In this document: positions 1 through 5,720 of the stretch, piece by piece
Numbering within the stretch: the stretch's first letter is position 1
Layout: each line of letters opens with the position of its first letter
Translations under genes and position numbers: made by a program
Source: Gammaproteobacteria bacterium
GTDB taxonomy: Bacteria > Pseudomonadota > Gammaproteobacteria > Arenicellales > DRJH01
NCBI GenBank assembly: GCA_011052285.1
Contig: DRJH01000324.1
Coordinates: 1 to 6,288 of the forward strand
Reading direction: 5' to 3'
DNA: 6,288 bases
Notes under the pieces: generated by a model
Databases searched by the model: none
What the model was told of the DNA's origin: nothing
The model's input: only the letters and a program-made list of their open reading frames with translations

Positions 1-1524
1 GACGACAAAAGTTACCCGTATATCCGTCTTGATGACAGCCATACTTATCCGGGGCTGTCGTTCTACCGCGGCTCGTGCAAGGAGCCTGGGCGCTATTTCG
101 GGCCGTTTCCGCAAGTTACAGCCGTACGCAGAACCCTGGCTGAACTGAAAAAAGTGTTTCCGGTGCGCCAGTGTGAAGATAGTGTATTCCGAGATCGCAC
201 CCGGCCCTGTTTGCAGTATCAGATCAAGCGATGCTGTGCGCCTTGTGTCGGTCTGGTCAGTGATGCGGAGTACCAGGAGCATCTGCGGCATGTTCGGATG
301 TTTCTGGAAGGGCGCAATCGCAGTCTGCACCGGACTTTGGTGGAGAAAATGGAAGAGGCTGCGGCAGCGCTGGATTACGAAACTGCACTGGCCTGTCGTG
401 ATCAGATCAGTGCACTGCAGGTGATTCAAAGTCGTCATCAGGGCCTTAAAAATGGTGGGGAAGCCGATATTTTTGCGGTAGCGATAGCCAAGGGCAGGGC
501 CTGTGTTGAAGTGGCATTTATTCGCGGCGGAAGATTACTCGGCAGTCGCCATTTTGTGCTGCAAATTCAACTTGAAGAGACCGGGGGCACTATTCTGGGA
601 GCTTTTTTGCCACAGTATTACCTGCATAAAGCCGTACCGAGGCGGGTGATGACGGCAATCAAGCCGGAAAACAGTACCGTATTGCTGCGGATGTTGGGCA
701 TGCGTAGCAAAAAAAAAGTCAGCCTGCATTGCCCGCAACGTGGTCAGTATGCGCACTGGTTGCAACTGTCGACCACTAGTGCCGGTGAACATCTCTTCAA
801 GGCACAGCAAGACAGCAGCAGCGTACAGCAACGTTTGCAGGCATTGCAGCAAGTGCTGGGACTCGATCAACCACTGCGGTGGATCGAATGCTTTGACATC
901 AGTCATACACAGGGCGAGAAGACCGTGGCTTCGTGTGTGGTGTTTATTGACGGGCAGCCGGCCAAGGCTGAATATCGTCGCTTTAATATCGATGGAATTA
1001 CTGCCGGTGATGACTACGCGGCTATGTGCCAGGTAATAGAACGGCGCTTCAGGAAAGTTAACGCTACCCGGGGCAAACGTCCCGATCTGTTGCTGATCGA
1101 TGGTGGCAAAGGCCAGCTGAGTCGTACCGCAGAAGTACTGGAGACCCTGGGCTTATCAGATATTCCGATCGCAGGGGTGGTAAAAGGGCAGGGCCGCAAG
1201 GAAGAATATGACCGACTGTTCTTGTGGGGACAGGATTCGGCCACTATACTTTCATCCCATCCACCGGCACTTTTTCTGGCTCAGCAACTGCGTAATGAGG
1301 CGCATCGTTTTGCGATAACGGGGCACCGGAATCGACGCAGCAAGGCGCGCAAGACCTCCACCTTGGAAGCCATTCCCGGCGTAGGTGGTCAGCGCAGGAA
1401 GGCATTACTGCTCCATTATGGTGGCTTGCAGGGGATTAAGCGGGCCGGAGTGGATAGCTTGGTGCGTGTGGACGGTGTTAGTCGATCTTTGGCGATAAAG
1501 ATCAATGAGTACTTTAACTCTTAA
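1..1524 (+). CDS. uvrC: UvrABC excinuclease subunit C, 5' end outside window
   Basis: UvrC makes the two incisions flanking a DNA lesion in nucleotide excision repair, acting with UvrA and UvrB. The frame is open from base 1, giving 507 visible residues. About 100 N-terminal residues, most of the GIY-YIG nuclease that cuts 3' of the lesion, lie outside. An internal GTG at 154 could be taken for a start, but homology to UvrC continues upstream of it (DDKSYPYIRL at the left edge). Visible parts: four cysteines C58, C70, C78 and C82, with the 12-8-4 spacing of the Fe-S ligands reported for E. coli UvrC; a UVR motif (about 113-148) that contacts UvrB; and the RNase H-like domain for 5' incision, with D299 (DISHTQG), D338 (AGDDYA), D367 (LIDGGKGQ) and H435 (NEAHRF). 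Two helix-hairpin-helix motifs follow (about 456-505, IPGVG and VDGVSRS). All key residues are present, so the gene looks functional. pgsA follows after 38 bases. Confidence 0.97.
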   Translation, partial: DDKSYPYIRLDDSHTYPGLSFYRGSCKEPGRYFGPFPQVTAVRRTLAELKKVFPVRQCEDSVFRDRTRPCLQYQIKRCCAPCVGLVSDAEYQEHLRHVRMFLEGRNRSLHRTLVEKMEEAAAALDYETALACRDQISALQVIQSRHQGLKNGGEADIFAVAIAKGRACVEVAFIRGGRLLGSRHFVLQIQLEETGGTILGAFLPQYYLHKAVPRRVMTAIKPENSTVLLRMLGMRSKKKVSLHCPQRGQYAHWLQLSTTSAGEHLFKAQQDSSSVQQRLQALQQVLGLDQPLRWIECFDISHTQGEKTVASCVVFIDGQPAKAEYRRFNIDGITAGDDYAAMCQVIERRFRKVNATRGKRPDLLLIDGGKGQLSRTAEVLETLGLSDIPIAGVVKGQGRKEEYDRLFLWGQDSATILSSHPPALFLAQQLRNEAHRFAITGHRNRRSKARKTSTLEAIPGVGGQRRKALLLHYGGLQGIKRAGVDSLVRVDGVSRSLAIKINEYFNS

Positions 1525-1536
1525 ATACAGTATGCA

Positions 1537-1551
1537 GTATATCGGATATAC
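1537..1551. repeat. 15-base dyad (GTATATC-G-GATATAC) upstream of pgsA
   Basis: Two perfect 7-base arms (1537-1543 and 1545-1551) surround a single central G. The dyad fills the middle of the 38-base gap between uvrC and pgsA and ends 11 bases before the pgsA start. Just upstream, CAGTAT occurs twice in tandem (1528-1533 and 1535-1540). As DNA it resembles an operator half-site pair. As RNA it could form a 6-bp stem with a CGG triloop close to the ribosome-binding region. No protein is known to bind here, so the regulatory role is inference. Confidence 0.4.
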
Positions 1552-1562
1552 AATATAGCGTT

Positions 1563-2150
1563 GTGCATATCAATATCCCAAATGGTCTGACACTGACGAG
1601 GATTGTGCTGATTCCGGTCCTGGCCGTGGCCTATTATTTGCCATTACCCTGGGGACATCAGGCGGCTGCCTGGATTTTTGTAGCCGCTGCCATTACAGAC
1701 TGGTTGGATGGTTTTATGGCCCGCTATCTGAATCAATATTCGGCATTTGGTGCCTTTCTCGACCCGGTAGCGGATAAGTTGGTGGTGAGTGTGGCGCTGG
1801 TGATGCTGGTCGCTGATCCAGCCATTCAACATGCGGTGTTCAGCAAAATTGCTTTTGTTCTGGTGGTGGCAACCATTATCGGTCGTGAAATCACCATTTC
1901 TGCACTGAGGGAATGGATGGCGGAGTTGGGCAACCGGACCAGTGTTGCAGTCAATAGGTTGGGAAAAGTCAAGACCACGTTGCAGATGGCAGCTATCATT
2001 GTACTATTGTATGAGCCTGCTACGGCCGACAGTCTCTTATTTCGAGCCGGTGAGATGGCCTTGTATTTGGCAGGGAGTCTAACTTTGTGGTCGATGGTCG
2101 CATATTGGCGTGCCGCCAAGGTGGTTTTGCAGGCGGAAAGTAAATTGTAG
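1563..2150 (+). CDS. pgsA: CDP-diacylglycerol--glycerol-3-phosphate 3-phosphatidyltransferase
   Basis: PgsA is an inner-membrane enzyme that transfers a phosphatidyl group from CDP-diacylglycerol to glycerol-3-phosphate. The product, phosphatidylglycerol phosphate, is the committed precursor of phosphatidylglycerol and cardiolipin. The complete CDP-alcohol phosphatidyltransferase signature D(x2)DG(x2)AR(x8)G(x3)D(x3)D is visible as D46, D49, G50, A53, R54, G63, D67 and D71, so all four metal-binding aspartates are intact. The N-terminus (NIPNGLTLTRIVLIP) is typical of PgsA. Several hydrophobic membrane segments are seen (about 14-30, 34-45, 75-85, 92-108, 138-148, 160-178). The 195-residue length is close to the usual 180-200. 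The start is GTG: no in-frame ATG, GTG or TTG lies between it and the uvrC stop, and the Shine-Dalgarno sequence is weak. Transcription is probably shared with uvrC, as in E. coli. The tRNA promoter begins six bases after the stop codon. Confidence 0.96.
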   Translation: MHINIPNGLTLTRIVLIPVLAVAYYLPLPWGHQAAAWIFVAAAITDWLDGFMARYLNQYSAFGAFLDPVADKLVVSVALVMLVADPAIQHAVFSKIAFVLVVATIIGREITISALREWMAELGNRTSVAVNRLGKVKTTLQMAAIIVLLYEPATADSLLFRAGEMALYLAGSLTLWSMVAYWRAAKVVLQAESKL

Positions 2151-2156
2151 GGTGGC

Positions 2157-2184
2157 TTGACGCAAAAGATTTGATCAGTACAAT
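2157..2184 (+). promoter_or_regulatory. sigma70-type promoter for the tRNA-Gly/tRNA-Cys unit
   Basis: A -35 box TTGACG (2157-2162, 5 of 6 to consensus) and a -10 box TACAAT (2179-2184, 5 of 6) are separated by 16 bases. The following GGCGCCCC tract is the kind of GC-rich discriminator found at stringently controlled stable-RNA promoters. Transcription should start near 2190-2192, leaving only about five to seven bases of leader before the mature tRNA-Gly. The promoter lies immediately after the pgsA stop codon, so the tRNAs need not depend on read-through from uvrC-pgsA. Confidence 0.8.
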
Positions 2185-2196
2185 GGCGCCCCTCGA

Positions 2197-2272
2197 GCGG
2201 GAATAGCTCAGCTGGTAGAGCGCAACCTTGCCAAGGTTGAGGTCGCGGGTTCGAACCCCGTTTCCCGCTCCA
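2197..2272 (+). tRNA. tRNA-Gly, anticodon GCC
   Basis: This is a complete 76-base cloverleaf with encoded CCA. The acceptor stem pairs GCGGGAA (2197-2203) with TTCCCGC (2262-2268), followed by discriminator T2269 and CCA 2270-2272. The D arm is GCTC...GAGC (2206-2221). The anticodon stem is CAACC/GGTTG, around loop TTGCCAA with anticodon GCC at 2230-2232. The T arm has GGTTCGAACCC. It reads GGC and GGU glycine codons. It occupies the same place as glyW in E. coli, downstream of pgsA. Confidence 0.98.
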
Positions 2273-2282
2273 TTAGATCACC

Positions 2283-2303
2283 GCAAAAAACCCTCATTTT
2301 TGC
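2283..2303 (+). repeat. inverted repeat in the tRNA spacer
   Basis: GCAAAAA (2283-2289) and TTTTTGC (2297-2303) form a perfect 7-bp stem around the 7-base loop ACCCTCA, in the 46-base spacer between the two tRNAs. The stem is A/T-rich and no U-run follows, so it is unlikely to be a strong terminator. It could be a processing or spacing element in the dicistronic precursor; that role is inference. Confidence 0.4.
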
Positions 2304-2318
2304 ACAAGTGGATTCCAT

Positions 2319-2392
2319 GGCTGGGTGGCAGAGTGGTTATGCAGCGGCCTGCAAAGCCGTGGACGCCGGTTCGATTCCGGCCTCAGCCTCCA
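2319..2392 (+). tRNA. tRNA-Cys, anticodon GCA
   Basis: This is a complete 74-base cloverleaf with encoded CCA. The acceptor stem pairs GGCTGGG (2319-2325) with CTCAGCC (2382-2388), with one G-U pair. Discriminator T2389 is the expected cysteine identity base, and CCA is at 2390-2392. The anticodon loop CTGCAAA (2349-2355) carries GCA at 2351-2353, on stem GCGGC/GCCGT. The T arm is GCCGG TTCGATT CCGGC. It is cotranscribed with tRNA-Gly from the promoter at 2157, as glyW-cysT are in E. coli. Confidence 0.98.
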
Positions 2393-2503
2393 TGGGTTTC
2401 CCTATCTTCGGTCGGTCTGGATGTTGCAGGAGCTGTCTCGAATATATTGCCTGGACCTGCGTATATCATCCTGTCCACATGGGAGATGTGCTCGCAAAGT
2501 ATG
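2393..2503. other. 111-base gap between tRNA-Cys and the convergent tesA-type gene
   Basis: No third tRNA is seen here, although E. coli has leuZ after cysT. The only clear symmetry is CACAT-GGGAG-ATGTG at 2476-2490, a 5-bp stem with no T-run on either side. I find no convincing intrinsic terminator for either the tRNA unit or the opposing gene. Confidence 0.5.
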
Positions 2504-3196
2504 CTATTGTTTTTTCAGTACACGGTTCAATTCGGGCCATACCAGCTCCAGCATCATCGCCTGGGCGAGAGCATTCGGATGAATGCCATCGGCCTGCATC
2601 AGCTTGGGATGGCCACCGATGCCCTGCAGCAAAAATGGTACCAACGCAAGCTGATATTGTTTTTGCAGGTCCAGGTAGATTTTGTGAAAAGCTTCGCTAT
2701 ATCGGCGCCCATAGCTGGGGGGAATGCGCATACCGAGTAGCAGAACTCGACTACCTTCAGCGCGGACCAACTTGATCATGGTAGCGAGGTTATTTTCAAT
2801 GATTGCCAATGGAAATCCCCTCAGGCCATCGTTGCCGCCCAGTTCAATCACCGTGATTCCCGGTTGGTGGCGGCGCAGTAGGGCGGGCAATCGCTTTAGC
2901 CCACTATCGGTAGTGTCACCGCTAATACTGGCATTGATCGTCACTGCCACGGCATGATCTGGCAGGGTTTCAGACAACAGGCGCTGCTGCAGCAGTGCGA
3001 CCCATCCACTACCTTGTTCCAGGCCGTAACCGGAACTGAGGCTGTCTCCGAGAATCAATATTGAAGCTGGTGTTGCAGCGGCAACAGGCTGAATGGATAC
3101 CGCCAGAGTGAGTAGCAAACGTCGCAGCACAACAAGCCGGCGGCTGCGAAGGCCCCTCCCTTTGAGTCGTGTAAACAATGGTAGACTGGGTGACAT
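2504..3196 (-). CDS. tesA: exported SGNH/GDSL esterase: lysophospholipase L1 / acyl-CoA thioesterase I / arylesterase
   Basis: TesA-type enzymes are periplasmic serine hydrolases that cleave acyl esters, acyl thioesters and lysophospholipids. All SGNH blocks are present: block I GDSLSSGYG with nucleophile S52, block II NASISGDTTDSG with oxyanion-hole G93, block III ELGGNDGLRG with N122, and block V DGIHPN with D203 and H206. The stretch from NASISGDT to GGNDGLRG and the later YGRRY are close to E. coli TesA. Mature length is about 189 residues, near the usual size. A signal peptide is visible, with hydrophobic core LLLTLAVSI (27-35) and likely cleavage near A39-A41. Its basic N-region is unusually long (26 residues) and includes SRRLVV. 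The ATG at 3196 has no clear Shine-Dalgarno sequence, so a start further inside (for example TTG at 3178) is possible. The gene converges on the tRNAs. In E. coli and many relatives tesA is divergent from a LolD-like ABC transporter gene (ybbA); that partner is absent here. Confidence 0.94.
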   Translation of the reverse strand: MSPSLPLFTRLKGRGLRSRRLVVLRRLLLTLAVSIQPVAAATPASILILGDSLSSGYGLEQGSGWVALLQQRLLSETLPDHAVAVTINASISGDTTDSGLKRLPALLRRHQPGITVIELGGNDGLRGFPLAIIENNLATMIKLVRAEGSRVLLLGMRIPPSYGRRYSEAFHKIYLDLQKQYQLALVPFLLQGIGGHPKLMQADGIHPNALAQAMMLELVWPELNRVLKKQ

Positions 3197-3204
3197 AGTG
3201 AGAT

Positions 3205-3212
3205 ATTTTATA
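3205..3212 (-). promoter_or_regulatory. possible -10 element for the tesA-type gene
   Basis: Read on the minus strand this is TATAAAAT, 8 bases upstream of the ATG at 3196. No good -35 box is seen at 16-18 bases; the nearest sequences are CCTGAA or CTGAAC. If it is a real -10, the transcript would start only a few bases before the ATG, which would mean an almost leaderless mRNA or an internal translation start. Confidence 0.35.
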
Positions 3213-3335
3213 GGAAGATGGTGACTTCGTTCAGGCGATCTACCCTGTTTTTGTACTCACCTGTTTCAGCTATGAGCATGATGGACGTGTCTTGTCAGCA
3301 AGAAACTACGAATATGGGGTGGCTAGGAGGCTGTT

Positions 3336-3407
3336 TTGCTGTATAGGCTTCTGTGTTACCGGATGATATACTTTAGTCATTCGAGGGAGACCTTCTTTGT
3401 TCTCTAA
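3336..3407 (+). other. possible 23-codon leader ORF overlapping the Sel1 gene start
   Basis: AGGAGG at 3325-3330 is a near-perfect Shine-Dalgarno sequence. Five bases later a TTG opens a 23-codon frame ending in TAA at 3405-3407, eleven bases past the first base of the Sel1 gene (TTG at 3397), in another frame. Overlap of this kind can couple translation. Against it, the best -10 candidate for the downstream gene (3367-3372) lies inside this frame, so the frame may not be transcribed. No homology is recognised, and I treat it as speculative. Confidence 0.2.
3367..3372 (+). promoter_or_regulatory. candidate -10 box (TATACT) for the Sel1-PP2C-FHA operon
   Basis: TATACT matches the sigma70 -10 consensus at 5 of 6 positions. 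At a 17-base spacing the -35 is only TAGGCT (3344-3349, 3 of 6), so activation by a regulator would be expected if this is the promoter. A start near 3379 would give an untranslated leader of under 20 bases ending in the GAGGGAGA ribosome site at 3383-3390. Confidence 0.4.
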
Positions 3408-4647
3408 TGGCAGAAATTTAGAGTGGAAGACTGAATTACTTGCCGGAATACGGCTTGGGGTTCTGCGCACCGGTCTGTTCGAGCGAACAGGTATAGGTTT
3501 GCCCGCTGCTGTTCTGTCCAAATCCTTGTGGTGTTTGCTATTTTTGTTCTTGTTTGCCGAGCAGTCCCTGGCGGATACCATTACAGGGCAGATTATTGCC
3601 CTTGACCAGGGCCGGCTACAGGTGGTAAGTGATCGAATCTCGGCCGTTCGTACCGGTTGGCGGGCGACCATTATCTGGAAAGTAGACGGGGACGAAATTG
3701 AAGCGGGTAAAGGCCGTGTTAGTGCGGTCAGCGACAAGTGCTTTACCGTTGATGTTACGGAAGGAAAACCGAGTGTAGGTATGACGGTAATGGTTGCTGT
3801 TGAGCAACCCGGGGATATCAAGCCCGGAATGAATCGTAAGCCGGCTACTGCTGGCAGCTCCGACGTGGTTAAGAAAAAGGGCAAAAAAGTTGACCCCTTG
3901 GCTCGTTTGCTGGCAACTTGCTACGGCTATTTGGAGAAAGATCAGCTTACGGATAATCCTGCTGGCAATGCGCTTGAATGTTTCAACAAAGTGCAGTTAG
4001 TGGATGAGAATAACCTTTCTGCACAAAAAGGCATCAGGAAGATTGCTGACCGTTTGAATGACTTGACAACCCAGGCCATTACAGATGGAAAGATTGCTCT
4101 TGCCCAGAGGCATCTGAACCAGCTGGTCAGGGTGGATGTACGGTACAGCAGCATTAAAGCGCTCAAACTGCTGCTACAAAGAGAAAAGGCGCGGCGAAGC
4201 AATCAATTCGGAAACAACCTTAGCGATTCAAATGGACTGGTTTCCGGTGATTCTGCTGCAAAGGAGCAGGCAATGACACAAGCACTAGCGGCTACAAGTA
4301 ATACTGTTGTGGTCCGCAATCATCCCGCAGATTCCGGGTGGGATAAGCCAAAGGACTGGGACCGGCAAAATATTTTCGATCAAGGAGCGGCGTTGAGCTA
4401 TTTTGCGATAGGTTGGAACAAACAATATGCCAAAAAATATGGCGAAGCATTGGTGTGGTACAAAAAATCCGCTGCCTTGGGTTATCCCAAGGCACAAAGT
4501 AGTCTTGGCTGGTTGCATGAGAACGGGCTCGCGGTCCCCAGAAATCTGGCTCAGACACGTCGCTGGTATGGATATGCGGCAGCACAGGGAGATGAATCTG
4601 CGAAATCGGGGTTACAGCGCCTCAATACAAAGCCTGGATCACAGTGA
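3397..4647 (+). CDS. exported TPR-like / Sel1-repeat protein of unknown function
   Basis: This 416-residue protein is not recognised as a named family. In order it shows: a hydrophobic signal segment (SLWCLLFLFLFAEQSLA, 43-59) with likely cleavage after A59; a beta-rich region (about 61-132) with G-x-V/I patterns and a closing GMTVMVAV, resembling a small barrel; a Lys-rich linker; a helical TPR-like region (about 166-265) with TDNPAGNALECF; a polar linker; and about two Sel1-type repeats at the C-terminus (about 330-410, YGEALVWYKKSAALGYPKAQ). The same PAGNAL-type TPR region occurs in C-terminal parts of bacterial Ser/Thr kinases, which fits the PP2C gene next door. The start is TTG, supported by GAGGGAGA at 3383-3390. 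No ATG, GTG or TTG lies between it and the in-frame stop at 3364. That leaves 42 residues before the signal core, so TTG at 3499 is an alternative. A periplasmic location is inferred. Confidence 0.85.
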   Translation: MFSNGRNLEWKTELLAGIRLGVLRTGLFERTGIGLPAAVLSKSLWCLLFLFLFAEQSLADTITGQIIALDQGRLQVVSDRISAVRTGWRATIIWKVDGDEIEAGKGRVSAVSDKCFTVDVTEGKPSVGMTVMVAVEQPGDIKPGMNRKPATAGSSDVVKKKGKKVDPLARLLATCYGYLEKDQLTDNPAGNALECFNKVQLVDENNLSAQKGIRKIADRLNDLTTQAITDGKIALAQRHLNQLVRVDVRYSSIKALKLLLQREKARRSNQFGNNLSDSNGLVSGDSAAKEQAMTQALAATSNTVVVRNHPADSGWDKPKDWDRQNIFDQGAALSYFAIGWNKQYAKKYGEALVWYKKSAALGYPKAQSSLGWLHENGLAVPRNLAQTRRWYGYAAAQGDESAKSGLQRLNTKPGSQ

Positions 4648-4677
4648 TATTTCTTTGTTTTTATAGGGACTTGGTAC

Positions 4678-5664
4678 ATGGACACTGTTATTGATACTGT
4701 GATCTGTGGATATGCAACCGATGTAGGTCGTATGCGAGACCACAATGAGGACAATTTCTGCGTTAATTCTGAATTGGGGTTGTGGTTGGTAGCCGATGGG
4801 ATGGGAGGCCACGATTGTGGAGAGGTTGCCAGTGCTATTGCCGTGGAGAATATTCCCAAACTACTGCAATCGGGGACCAGCCTGGTAGAGGCCATTTCCC
4901 AGACTCACAATGAGATACTGGATTCGGCAGCACGGGGTGTAGGTGGCGCAGGGATGGGTACAACCGTGGTGGCCGCCAGGATGATAGACAACGATTATGA
5001 AGTTGCCTGGGTAGGGGATAGCCGGGGGTATTTGTGGGATGGCCGCCTGCTGCAACTGACCCATGATCACTCCGTAGTGCAGGAGATGATCGATGTCGGA
5101 ATGTTAAGCCATGAAGAAGCCAAATTCCACCAGGATCGAAATATCGTTACCCAGGCACTCGGGGCAGTGGCGCTGGACAGCATCAAGGTGGGCCTGGTTC
5201 AAGGGCACTTGGCTGAAGGGCAAAAATTACTGCTGTGCAGTGACGGGTTAACCGGCGAAGTGGATGACCAGACCATAGCTGACATACTTTCGGCTGCGGA
5301 AAGTGAGCAGGCTGCTGCCGAACAACTCATCACCGAAGCCAACCAAAACGGTGGCTCGGATAATATTACTGTTGTGTTGTTATCCAGTGGCTTGTCAGAG
5401 CACGACACCCGAGAGCCCGTGGTAACCCAGGAAATTACCAATATTGTTGCCATAAACCCGCAAACCGACCCGGTGCACCCGACAGCCAAGAGCCGGAATA
5501 TCATCATTTCAGTAGTGTCTATTGTGCTGATTGCGCTGTTCGTCAGCTATCTGTTCTTTGTTCCCACAGTCGATCGTAGCGCAGCAGTATCGCAACAACC
5601 AGATAAGGGTTCGCTGGTGCAGAATCACGGAAAAACCGTGATAAAATCGGAACAGGGTCCGTGA
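4678..5664 (+). CDS. PP2C-family serine/threonine protein phosphatase with C-terminal membrane anchor
   Basis: This is a metal-dependent PPM/PP2C phosphatase that removes phosphate from Ser/Thr residues and reverses the action of Hanks-type kinases. The domain covers about residues 9-236. Motifs in order are RDHNED (20-25), VADGMGGHDCGEVAS (38-52), GMGTT (92-96), VGDSRGY (112-118), LTHDHS (127-132), RNIVTQALG (154-162), CSDGLT (187-192) and SDNITVV (227-233). The metal-binding aspartates D25, D40, D189 and D228 are present, so it should be active. Unlike the soluble T6SS-linked PppA type, it carries a hydrophobic segment (about 275-295, NIIISVVSIVLIALFVSYLF) and a 33-residue polar tail. This predicts a cytoplasmic catalytic domain tethered to the inner membrane with the tail in the periplasm. 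The ATG follows AGGGA at 4665-4669. The Sel1 gene ends 30 bases upstream and the FHA gene begins 56 bases downstream, suggesting one operon. Confidence 0.95.
   Translation: MDTVIDTVICGYATDVGRMRDHNEDNFCVNSELGLWLVADGMGGHDCGEVASAIAVENIPKLLQSGTSLVEAISQTHNEILDSAARGVGGAGMGTTVVAARMIDNDYEVAWVGDSRGYLWDGRLLQLTHDHSVVQEMIDVGMLSHEEAKFHQDRNIVTQALGAVALDSIKVGLVQGHLAEGQKLLLCSDGLTGEVDDQTIADILSAAESEQAAAEQLITEANQNGGSDNITVVLLSSGLSEHDTREPVVTQEITNIVAINPQTDPVHPTAKSRNIIISVVSIVLIALFVSYLFFVPTVDRSAAVSQQPDKGSLVQNHGKTVIKSEQGP
5624..5642 (+). repeat. perfect 7-bp hairpin with A5 loop at the 3' end of the phosphatase gene
   Basis: ATCACGG (5624-5630) pairs with CCGTGAT (5636-5642) around a loop of five A residues. It lies within the last codons of the phosphatase, 22 bases before the end of the stop codon. 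No U-run follows, so it is not a canonical intrinsic terminator. It could stabilise the upstream mRNA or lower expression of the FHA gene. That role is inference. Confidence 0.4.
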
Positions 5665-5709
5665 GCAACGCGTGTTGAACTCTTAAAACTGTTGCCCGGA
5701 AATCTCTAC

Positions 5710-5716
5710 AGGAGGA
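5710..5716 (+). promoter_or_regulatory. strong ribosome binding site of the FHA gene
   Basis: AGGAGGA is a near-perfect Shine-Dalgarno sequence, four bases before ATG 5721 and seven before a second in-frame ATG at 5724. Either ATG could be the start. It shows the FHA gene was selected for efficient translation, which argues against it being a long-dead gene. Confidence 0.75.
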
Positions 5717-5720
5717 ATCG

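Larger units (their letters stand above)
3197..3396. other. 200-base divergent intergenic region
   Basis: This region separates the minus-strand tesA-type gene from the plus-strand Sel1-PP2C-FHA genes, so it must hold both promoters. Candidates are TATAAAAT for the left gene and TATACT for the right. Both have poor -35 boxes. Apart from the possible leader ORF at 3336-3407, I see no RNA gene, long repeat or clear operator. Confidence 0.5.

Noticed and set aside
535..906. 123-codon minus-strand frame inside uvrC
   Set aside because: It is antisense to conserved uvrC sequence and has no motif.
2368..2392. tRNA-Cys 3' end as an integration (att) site
   Set aside because: No second copy of the tRNA end and no integrase gene are seen in the window.
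2476..2490. CACAT-GGGAG-ATGTG as a terminator for the tRNA unit or the tesA-type gene
   Set aside because: The stem is only 5 bp and no T-run follows on either strand.
2228..2740. 170-codon plus-strand frame, and overlapping plus frames at 2308-2775 and 2325-2582
   Set aside because: They run through the tRNA genes and antisense to the well-supported tesA-type gene.
3272..3346. 24-codon frame starting at ATG 3272
   Set aside because: It has no ribosome binding site and no recognisable product.
3306..3884. 192-codon open frame on the minus strand
   Set aside because: It runs across the promoter region and the first third of the Sel1 gene, which has a signal peptide and domains. Its product is serine/proline-rich with no motif, so it is a shadow.
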